From: Candidatus Peregrinibacteria bacterium | GTDB taxonomy: Bacteria; Patescibacteriota; Gracilibacteria; UBA1369; PNNO01 | Assembly: GCA_014728955.1 (NCBI GenBank) | Contig: WJKT01000067.1 | Span: 1-5,638, forward strand | Direction: 5' to 3' | Length of the DNA: 5,638 nt | Shown here: piece by piece, positions 1 to 5,296 of the stretch | Numbering within the stretch: the first letter of the stretch is position 1 | Layout: every line of letters begins with the position of its first letter | The notes under the pieces: generated by a model | Databases searched by the model: none | What the model saw: only the letters and a program-made list of their open reading frames with translations | What the model was told of the DNA's origin: nothing | Made by a program: the position numbers and the translations under genes

Positions 1-792
1 CCTTTGTAGATAACGGCTTTCGTTTGTATATTTGCTTTTTTGGACCATGTGATATAGCTGATTCGCACATCTCCCGCAACCTTCATCCATTTCGTAATAT
101 TTTCTTTGCCAGGCGAAAGAGACAAATCGTCAATCAGTTTCACAATCTCCCCTTTGTGCTTTTGGAATGCGGAAAACCCTTTGTTATCAATGGCATTCGC
201 CAATGCTGCCAATCGTTTTTTAGGATTTTTGCTCATCTTCTCCTTTCCCTCTTTTTTCTTAACTTTTTCCTTCGTAAAAGCGAAATCTTCCGGTGATTCG
301 ATATCGATTTTCCCACCAGACACTTTCTGCGCTTTTGAGTATATCGTCATTATTTCATCAAATTTTTGCAACACAACTTTGCGTACTTTTGCTTTCTTTT
401 CCTGTGCTTTTCGATAAATTTCATCCAGTTTCTTATGGACTTCTCCCAGTTTCTTATCAATCTCTTTAATTTTCGGCTGATCTTTATACGGAGATTTCTT
501 GATAGTATCACGTGTTTTCTCAATCCATTGCAGAGACTTATCAACCCTGCCATGCAGTTGATCGGCATTGCTTCCTGGTTTATCTTTGTTTTCTTTTCCT
601 TCCGGCACCCGATCTTTTTTTTTCGGTAGACTGTGGCGCTTTACTCGGCCCCGCAAAACACACCATGTACCGCTCTAGAAACAGCGATTTCTTTAGATCT
701 GCATAATCAAGCCATATTTCCATGTATTTGTTTTCATTTTTATATCTAGTAATTTTATCATAAATAAGCGTATTTTTCAATATATAGACCAT
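1..792 (-). CDS. Unknown lysine-rich helical protein, frame broken at an A9 tract, C-terminus beyond window
   Basis: I do not recognise this gene. Reading leftwards from ATG at 792, about 59 codons are open up to a nine-A run (plus-strand T run at 615-623). That frame then stops at 580-582. A different frame, entered as if one A were skipped, continues open from 614 to the window edge for 204 codons, giving about 263 residues in total. The second part is rich in Lys and Glu and looks strongly helical or coiled-coil around bases 350-540, with a charged linker before it and a more mixed region nearer the edge. No signal peptide or membrane segment is visible. An AGAGGA ribosome-binding site six bases upstream supports the start at 792. 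In the downstream frame alone, the stop at 675-677 leaves only a TTG (654-656) or GTG (606-608) start, so a shorter intact gene is a weaker alternative. An indel in the A run is the likeliest explanation. Confidence 0.6.
615..623 (-). other. A9 homopolymer at the frame break
   Basis: Nine consecutive T on the plus strand give nine A in the coding strand of the left-edge gene. The upstream frame joins the long downstream frame if the run has 8 or 11 A. A conventional -1 ribosomal slip would enter a third frame that codes only for a shadow peptide. This pattern suits an indel or transcriptional slippage, not a classic slippery site. Confidence 0.6.
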
Positions 793-798
793 CAAATT

Positions 799-804
799 TC
801 CTCT
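799..804 (-). promoter_or_regulatory. Shine-Dalgarno site deciding the start at 792
   Basis: On the minus strand AGAGGA is followed by six bases and then ATG at 792-790. This is the only well-formed Shine-Dalgarno motif at any gene start in the window. It favours the ATG over the in-frame TTG three bases earlier (795-793), which would sit too close. Confidence 0.55.
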
Positions 805-832
805 TGTAAAAAAAGAAGCTTTTGACTATACT
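804..832 (+). promoter_or_regulatory. Candidate sigma70-type promoter of the secE operon
   Basis: TTGTAA (804-809) matches the -35 consensus at 4 of 6 positions. TATACT (827-832) matches the -10 consensus at 5 of 6. The spacer is exactly 17 bases. Transcription would begin near 839, leaving a leader of about 58 bases before secE. The leader has only weak hairpins, such as CTTC/GAAG around 831-842. The site lies in the 105-base gap between two divergent genes and is the best promoter match there. Confidence 0.5.
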
Positions 833-897
833 TCAACCGAAGCGGGGAAGGGCTTTTTTAAGCTGTCTACTCGTAATACTCATAAAACACGTTACAA

Positions 898-1092
898 ATG
901 CCTAAAAATGCACTTATAAACTATGTTGCAAACAGTTATCAGGAACTACGAAAAGTAACCTGGCCAACGCGTAATCAAGCACTGCGTCTTACTGCTATTG
1001 TTCTTGGTTTTTGTATATTCATGGCCCTTGTCATCGGTCTTTTTGACGGACTGTTCAACATGGCGTATAAATTTTTACTCACTCTTTCATAA
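898..1092 (+). CDS. secE: Preprotein translocase subunit SecE
   Basis: SecE clamps and stabilises SecY in the SecYEG channel that exports and inserts proteins at the cytoplasmic membrane. The 64-residue product has the minimal single-anchor form typical of most bacteria. An amphipathic N-terminal helix (about residues 5-25) carries the family hallmark ELRKVTWPTR at about 17-26. One transmembrane helix follows (about 29-52) and the tail is short. The start is the only sensible ATG, although no Shine-Dalgarno motif precedes it. It is the first gene of the operon, 23 bases upstream of nusG, which is the standard bacterial arrangement and supports the identification. The hallmark motif plus context make this call firm. 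Confidence 0.95.
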   Translation: MPKNALINYVANSYQELRKVTWPTRNQALRLTAIVLGFCIFMALVIGLFDGLFNMAYKFLLTLS

Positions 1093-1115
1093 TTATTCTT
1101 ATTTTTTATTAAACT

Positions 1116-1661
1116 ATGGCTAAACAAGCAGCTGGAACAGGTCGTCATTGGTATGTGGTACATACATACTCAGGATATGAGGATGCTGTTCGTGAAGCCC
1201 TTTTGCAACGTATCGAAACTATGAATATGCAGGATTATATTTTTGATGTCGTTGTTCCTAAAGAAACGCAAATTGTTATTAAAAAAGGCGAACCGACCAC
1301 CGAAGAAAAACGAATATTTCCGGGATATGTTCTTGTTGATATGATCGTAACCGACGAATCATGGTACGTAGTTCGAAATACCCCTAATGTAACCGGATTC
1401 GTAGGATCCGGCACCACCCCGGTACCGGTATCTGAAGATGAATGGAAAGTGATTGAAAAACACATGGGGAAAGAAGAACCGCGGTTTAAAATTGACTTTA
1501 GTGTTGGAGATACGGTTACCGTTCTTGACGGACCGTTTGCCAATTACGAAGGTGTTATTAACAAAATTGACGACGAAAAGGGTAAAGTAACCGTTATGAT
1601 CACTATTTTCGAACGAGAAACGCCTGTAGAATTAGACTTTACACAAGTTAAGAAAAAATAA
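1116..1661 (+). CDS. nusG: Transcription termination/antitermination factor NusG
   Basis: NusG binds the RNA polymerase clamp through its N-terminal domain. It modulates pausing and, through its KOW domain, can contact Rho or ribosomal protein S10, which couples transcription to translation. The 181-residue product has the usual two-domain length. The NGN domain spans about residues 10-114, beginning WYVVHTYSGYE and containing the conserved RIFPGYVLV (about 66-74) and WYVVRNTPNVTGFVG (about 83-97). The C-terminal KOW domain (about 126-178) contains FSVGDTVTVLDGPFANYEG. All expected blocks are present without insertions. Its TAA stop shares one base with the ATG of the next gene, which suggests translational coupling. 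No Shine-Dalgarno motif is visible; the leader is T-rich. Confidence 0.97.
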   Translation: MAKQAAGTGRHWYVVHTYSGYEDAVREALLQRIETMNMQDYIFDVVVPKETQIVIKKGEPTTEEKRIFPGYVLVDMIVTDESWYVVRNTPNVTGFVGSGTTPVPVSEDEWKVIEKHMGKEEPRFKIDFSVGDTVTVLDGPFANYEGVINKIDDEKGKVTVMITIFERETPVELDFTQVKKK

Positions 1662-2347
1662 TGAACAAACTCACTATTTTTTTTATCGGTGCAACAGTGC
1701 TTGTTATCGGCATCGTTGGAACGCTTCTTGGATATAAGTACTTCGAGCGGCATGACGAAACAACGCCTAAAGAAGTACAAGAAGTTTCACCTCACATCGA
1801 TGAAACAACCGAAACACTGCTTGAGAATCAGCCAATTGTATCTGAAAAGCCTGAATCAAACGATGACATTACCGCGCCTGAAGATAATCAGCCTGGAGAG
1901 ACCGATTCCCCACTTATTACCGTACTTGCCGGAATTGATGAGCTTTTGGTGCAAGAAGCCGGATTTGAAGATCCCGATGTTTCAATTGAGCAATTTGATG
2001 GATTAATATTTGACGACTACGATATTTCCGAATTTCAAGATGATGAACATATTCGTTATATAATAACCGAATATAATGAACAGGCAGGAATTATTAATGA
2101 ACTCATTTATCCATCAAGCGAAGTAGCGAAAGGAGTATACGCCCAGTTAAAGACAAAAATGAGCGACAAAGAATCTCCTTATACGGTCAATGAAACAAAT
2201 CAATATGGCACCGCTTCGTTTTTCGCTAATCATCAAGAAGAAACGAACTCAGTATTTTTGGTTGTCAAGTTCACCGACCGGTTGTATACTTTGCACTACC
2301 CGGCCAAAAATCACAATAAAATGAAAAATATATTAGAAACTATTTAA
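1661..2347 (+). CDS. Unknown single-anchor membrane protein between nusG and rplK
   Basis: I do not recognise this family. The 228-residue product has an uncleaved-looking N-terminal hydrophobic anchor (about residues 5-25), preceded by one Lys. A strongly acidic, Pro/Glu/Thr-rich low-complexity linker follows (about 32-85), then a folded-looking C-terminal domain (about 86-228) with alternating hydrophobic strands ending in FLVVKFTDRLYTLHYP (about 199-214). It contains no cysteine, so it is not a lipoprotein. The C-terminal domain would lie outside the cytoplasm, tethered by the linker. The ATG overlaps the nusG stop by one base (TAATG), and rplK begins 18 bases after its stop. Co-expression with the translation operon is therefore likely. 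A role in secretion or envelope function is possible, since secE is in the same unit, but that is speculation. Confidence 0.85.
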   Translation: MNKLTIFFIGATVLVIGIVGTLLGYKYFERHDETTPKEVQEVSPHIDETTETLLENQPIVSEKPESNDDITAPEDNQPGETDSPLITVLAGIDELLVQEAGFEDPDVSIEQFDGLIFDDYDISEFQDDEHIRYIITEYNEQAGIINELIYPSSEVAKGVYAQLKTKMSDKESPYTVNETNQYGTASFFANHQEETNSVFLVVKFTDRLYTLHYPAKNHNKMKNILETI

Positions 2348-2365
2348 TGCTTAACAACTGTATAT

Positions 2366-2794
2366 ATGGCACCTAAGAAGGTACTTACCGTGATAAAACT
2401 ACAAATCCCAGCAGGAAAAGCGAATCCGGCACCTCCTGTCGGCCCCGCGCTTGGACAACACGGCCTCAACATTCAAGACTTTTGCACCCAGTTTAACAAT
2501 AAAACCGGCGATAAAGGAGATACCATTATTCCGGTTGAAATAACGGTGTACGAAGATCGATCGTTTACATTTATAACCAAAACGCCTCCTGCAGCAGTTT
2601 TGATAAAAAAGGCTATTAATCTTCAAAAAGGCTCTGGCGAACCAAACAAAAACAAGGTTGCATCAATTAAACGAGATCAATTAGTCAAGATTGCCGAAGA
2701 AAAAATGGAAGATTTAAACGCACATGATGTTGATGCCGCTGTAAATATTATTGCGGGAACGGCACGAAGTATGGGAGTAACCGTTGAAAAATAA
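2366..2794 (+). CDS. rplK: 50S ribosomal protein L11 (uL11)
   Basis: L11 forms the base of the GTPase-associated stalk with 23S rRNA and takes part in elongation-factor turnover and the stringent response. The 142-residue length is standard. The N-terminal domain has the near-invariant block KLQIPAGKANPAPPVGPALG (about residues 11-30) followed by QHGLNIQDFC. The C-terminal RNA-binding domain has FTFITKTPPAAVLIKKA (about 67-83) and ends with the signature DLNAHDVDAAVNIIAGTARS. No key residue appears changed. There is no Shine-Dalgarno motif; the 18 bases upstream are AT-rich. The 18-base gap leaves little room for the L1-binding leader hairpin that autoregulates rplK-rplA in enterobacteria. 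The stop is a tandem TAATAG. Confidence 0.98.
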   Translation: MAPKKVLTVIKLQIPAGKANPAPPVGPALGQHGLNIQDFCTQFNNKTGDKGDTIIPVEITVYEDRSFTFITKTPPAAVLIKKAINLQKGSGEPNKNKVASIKRDQLVKIAEEKMEDLNAHDVDAAVNIIAGTARSMGVTVEK

Positions 2795-2806
2795 TAGACA
2801 CTATTT

Positions 2807-3268
2807 ATGGCAAAAGGTAAGAAAAATCATTCCGACGATAAAAAAGTCTCTATTATACGGCTTGTTTATCTTTATATCATCAGTGCAATAACATTTATTG
2901 TGTTTCTCATTGGCGCCGTTTCTCTTGTGAATCTTGGGCTCAAAGTATTTATTTTTGATATACAGGAAGATTATTACAGGCCGGAAAGCCCTGTTATGGT
3001 TTGTGAGCGCTATTCCCCTATTGTAAAAGAAACTGAAGAGGAAACCGAGTACGACAAACTTCAACGTGAAGCGTATGAAGAATGTCTCGAAAAACAACGA
3101 AAACGTGAAGAAGAACAAGAATCTCGCTGGATTTCACAATCAGTTGCCCGTGATTTGTCTATCGGCATTGCCCAGGTACTTGTTGCGTTGCCGCTATGGC
3201 TGTTTCACTGGAGAATTATTGAACGAGATCGAAAAAAACGTTTAACTCGTGGGAGAACGAAAAAGTAA
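2807..3268 (+). CDS. Unknown two-segment membrane protein between rplK and rplA
   Basis: The 153-residue product has a basic N-terminus (MAKGKKNHSDDKK) and a long hydrophobic stretch at about residues 16-50. A highly charged helical region follows (about 52-112, rich in Glu, Arg and Lys, with Cys66 and Cys93). A second hydrophobic segment lies at about 117-135, and the tail is very basic. The positive-inside rule predicts both ends in the cytoplasm and the charged region outside, where the two cysteines could form a disulfide. The pattern of one long N-terminal segment plus a final segment ending in PLWLFHWRII resembles small membrane proteins that I associate with DUF5671 and related candidate-phyla families. 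That is a memory-based resemblance only. The gene starts 12 bases after rplK and ends 32 bases before rplA, on the same strand, so it is very probably part of the operon. Function unknown. Confidence 0.85.
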   Translation: MAKGKKNHSDDKKVSIIRLVYLYIISAITFIVFLIGAVSLVNLGLKVFIFDIQEDYYRPESPVMVCERYSPIVKETEEETEYDKLQREAYEECLEKQRKREEEQESRWISQSVARDLSIGIAQVLVALPLWLFHWRIIERDRKKRLTRGRTKK

Positions 3269-3300
3269 TCGTTCGCTTGTACCACTTAACCCCTTTTATT

Positions 3301-3996
3301 ATGGCTAAACGAAGCAAAAAGTATCGAGCTGCGAAAGAAATGCTCGAAGAAAAAGATTTCTTCACTATTGATGAAGCAATCCCTCTTTTATTAAAAACTG
3401 CAAAAACGAAATTTGACAGTTCGTGCGAAGTACATCTTAACCTCGGTGTGAACCCAAAACATGCCGACCAAATTGTACGTGGAACGATGAAAATGCCTCA
3501 TGGAACGGGAAAAGAATATCGGATTGTTGCTCTTGTTTCTGAAGATAAAGAAAAAGAAGCAAAAGATGCCGGAGCCGTAGAAGCCGGCGGGAGCGACCTA
3601 ATTGAGAAAATAAGCAAAGGATGGCTTGATTTTGATATTATGATTGCTATGCCAAGTATGATGAAAGAAATTGGTAAAGTTGCAAAAATACTTGGACAGC
3701 AACGTCTTATGCCAAGTCCTAAAGCGGGAACGGTAACCGATGAAATCGGAGAAACGATAAAGGATATTATGGAAGGAAAAGTTGAATATCGTAATGATAA
3801 ACAAGGAAATTTACATAATATTTTCGGAAAAGTATCGTTTGGTGATGAAAAATTGAAAGAAAACCTAAAACGATATCTTAAGGCTGTTGTTGAAGCAAAA
3901 CCTGCTGGTGTTAAAGGCGTTTACATAAAATCGATAACCCTTTCGACCAGTATGAGTCCGGGTATTAAAGTAGATACTCAAGAAGCTTATGAGTAA
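3301..3996 (+). CDS. rplA: 50S ribosomal protein L1 (uL1)
   Basis: L1 builds the mobile L1 stalk of the 50S subunit, which guides deacylated tRNA from the E site. In several bacteria it also represses its own operon. From ATG at 3301 the product is 231 residues, the family norm. An in-frame TTG at 3277 would add eight residues unlike any L1 start, so I reject it. Recognisable blocks are SKKYRAAKEML (about 5-15), LNLGVNPKHADQIVRGT (about 46-62), LMPSPKAGTVT (about 136-146), and the C-terminal VYIKSITLSTSMSPGIKVD (about 207-225). The usual GP(R/K)G of the signature loop reads GQQR here (132-135). There is no Shine-Dalgarno motif. The gene ends in tandem TAATAG only 3 bases from the converging small gene. 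uL1 is reported missing from some Parcubacteria, so its presence argues against those lineages. Confidence 0.97.
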   Translation: MAKRSKKYRAAKEMLEEKDFFTIDEAIPLLLKTAKTKFDSSCEVHLNLGVNPKHADQIVRGTMKMPHGTGKEYRIVALVSEDKEKEAKDAGAVEAGGSDLIEKISKGWLDFDIMIAMPSMMKEIGKVAKILGQQRLMPSPKAGTVTDEIGETIKDIMEGKVEYRNDKQGNLHNIFGKVSFGDEKLKENLKRYLKAVVEAKPAGVKGVYIKSITLSTSMSPGIKVDTQEAYE

Positions 3997-3999
3997 TAG

Positions 4000-4266
4000 T
4001 TACCGACACATATCAACAATTATCGGTTCATAGTGCGCCAAGGTGTCTTCCAGTTTAATAGACACTTCTTTGCCGCTTGTACACCGTAATTTGAGGCTGT
4101 TTTGATCTGCATTGAAGGTTACCTTTTCAACCGAAGGAAGCTGCTGTAACGCTACAAGTGATTGCTGTACCGAAGAAAACGAGCTATTGATATAAAGAGC
4201 AATAGCAATCGCCATAATAATAACCGCGATGATAATAGGCTTAAGGTACGAAAACAAGTTTTTCAT
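4000..4266 (-). CDS. Small single-anchor protein of unknown function, downstream of the DUF1385 gene
   Basis: The 88-residue product has a basic start (MKNLFSYLKP), one strong hydrophobic helix (about residues 10-26) and a 60-residue extracytoplasmic tail. The tail carries two cysteines (62 and 87) and alternating strand-like stretches (KVTFNADQNSLKLRC and KEVSIKLED). I recognise no family. The ATG (4266-4264) lies 26 bases inside the end of the DUF1385 gene in another frame. The intact coding pattern, the plausible membrane topology and this overlap indicate a real gene, translated from the same transcript and probably coupled to it. No Shine-Dalgarno motif precedes it. Its stop is 3 bases from the rplA stop, tail to tail. 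It may assist or associate with the DUF1385 protein; this is inferred from position only. Confidence 0.72.
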   Translation of the reverse strand: MKNLFSYLKPIIIAVIIMAIAIALYINSSFSSVQQSLVALQQLPSVEKVTFNADQNSLKLRCTSGKEVSIKLEDTLAHYEPIIVDMCR

Positions 4267-5236
4267 CTGAAGGAGATAAAGACTTTTCTTCTTCTAAATC
4301 AAGTGCTTTTTGCAATGCATGAAGTGCAACCTCCAGCTGTTCATCGCTCGGTTCTTTTGTGGTAAGACGCTGGAATGCAAGCCCGGGAGCAATAAGCATT
4401 TTCATTAATGGATTATTCTGTTTTTTTGCACTCCATTTAAGAAATTCATAGGAAATGGCTGCAATTACAGGTAATAACATCATCCTGTTTAGAAAATTTA
4501 TGGTAAAATCAGGATTTCTCGGTAATACCGTATAAACCAAGATACTAATCATAAAAACAATAAAAATAAAACTCGTACCGCACCGAGGATGAAATCGAGA
4601 TTGCTTGCGTGCATTTTTAACAGTCAATCCTCCTCCGTTTTCATAGGCAAAAATAGATTTATGTTCTGCCCCATGATATTCAAAAACCCGTTTAATGCTT
4701 GGCATAAAGCTCAAAAGAAAGATGTACAGCAAGAAGAAGGATGTCTTTAACACCCCGTCGAGCACGTTATATAACACCGAATTACGAAAAGGTTCATAGA
4801 TACCACTTACCCATTCCGTGATCCATAGCGGCAAAAATTTAAACAAAAATAAACTGAGTGAAATTGCTATAACAAAAGAAAAAGCAAACAGTATCCCCTC
4901 TCCTATTTTCTGTTTTCGTGTTTTATCCGCTTCTTCCTGTCCCGGCTCTTCAATCATTTGGTTTGCAGAATAATTAAGTGTCTTCATCCCTATCATCATC
5001 ATTTCTCCAAGATTAATAATCCCTCTAATCAAAGGAAGTCCCAGTACTTTTATCTTTTTTGAAAGCGATCGGAACGGATCATCTTTTACTTTAATTGTTC
5101 CGTCTTCTTTGCGAACCGCTACAGTAACAAATTCGTTTGAACGCATCATAACACCTTCAATAACGGCCTGTCCTCCAACAGCAAAGTCAAATGTTGGTTT
5201 CGATTGTTTTTTCATATCATCCCTGTTAAACAGCAT
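4241..5236 (-). CDS. DUF1385 (YqhQ-like) multi-pass membrane protein
   Basis: This belongs to the DUF1385 family (Bacillus subtilis YqhQ type), integral membrane proteins with no established biochemical activity. The hallmarks are clear. They are FAVGGQAVIEGVMMRS (about residues 18-33), LPLIRGIINLGEMMMIGMKTLNYSA (about 67-91, given here only as a landmark), YHGAEHKSIFAYE (about 187-199) and RFHPRCGTSF (about 214-223). Hydrophobic segments lie at about 113-136, 163-180, 222-239 and 252-266. The His/Glu/Cys cluster in the HGAEHK and HPRCGTSF motifs looks like a metal-binding or catalytic site, but this is inference. The 331-residue length is typical. ATG at 5236 is taken as start. An internal ATG at 5215, preceded by AGGG, gives 324 residues beginning MKKQSKPTFDFAVGG and is equally plausible. 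The acidic C-terminal end overlaps the next gene. Confidence 0.93.
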   Translation of the reverse strand: MLFNRDDMKKQSKPTFDFAVGGQAVIEGVMMRSNEFVTVAVRKEDGTIKVKDDPFRSLSKKIKVLGLPLIRGIINLGEMMMIGMKTLNYSANQMIEEPGQEEADKTRKQKIGEGILFAFSFVIAISLSLFLFKFLPLWITEWVSGIYEPFRNSVLYNVLDGVLKTSFFLLYIFLLSFMPSIKRVFEYHGAEHKSIFAYENGGGLTVKNARKQSRFHPRCGTSFIFIVFMISILVYTVLPRNPDFTINFLNRMMLLPVIAAISYEFLKWSAKKQNNPLMKMLIAPGLAFQRLTTKEPSDEQLEVALHALQKALDLEEEKSLSPSDEKLVFVP

Positions 5237-5262
5237 TGACCAGATGGTTGGTCTTTCATTAA

Positions 5263-5291
5263 ATTATACACAGTTTTATTTGTCAATTCAA
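5263..5291 (-). promoter_or_regulatory. Near-consensus sigma70-type promoter of the DUF1385 unit
   Basis: On the minus strand TTGAAT (5291-5286, 4 of 6 to the -35 consensus) is followed by a 17-base spacer and a perfect TATAAT (5268-5263). Transcription would begin near 5256, about 20 bases before the ATG at 5236 and 41 before the alternative at 5215. It is the strongest promoter match in the window. It lies in the 60-base gap shared with the divergent hydrolase gene. Confidence 0.65.
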
Positions 5292-5296
5292 TATAT

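Noticed and set aside
350..568. Minus-strand 72-codon frame starting at 568
   Set aside because: It lies in the third frame under the long downstream frame of the left-edge gene. Its composition looks like a shifted copy of that gene's Lys/Glu repeats.
24..706. Several plus-strand open frames over the left-edge gene, rich in Phe and hydrophobic residues
   Set aside because: They are reverse-complement shadows of a Lys-rich gene on the minus strand (AAA and AAG read as TTT and CTT). They overlap each other and have no ribosome-binding site or family resemblance.
839..866. Possible attenuator hairpin with T run in the secE leader (GAAGC...GCTTTTTT)
   Set aside because: The stem is only 4-5 pairs and uses part of the T run itself, so it is too weak to claim as a terminator.
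793..897. tRNA gene before secE, a common arrangement in bacteria
   Set aside because: The 105-base gap has no T-loop GTTCRA motif, no acceptor pairing and no anticodon arm.
2348..2365. L1-binding autoregulatory site before rplK
   Set aside because: Only 18 AT-rich bases separate the genes, and I see no helix-loop like the known L1 site. A site inside the preceding coding region cannot be excluded.
3277..3300. Upstream TTG start for rplA
   Set aside because: It would add eight residues not found in L1 proteins. The ATG at 3301 gives the normal N-terminus and length.
4002..4027. Inverted repeat ACCGA/TCGGT just after rplA
   Set aside because: It has a five-pair stem, a 16-base loop and no T tract, and it lies inside the coding end of the opposing gene.
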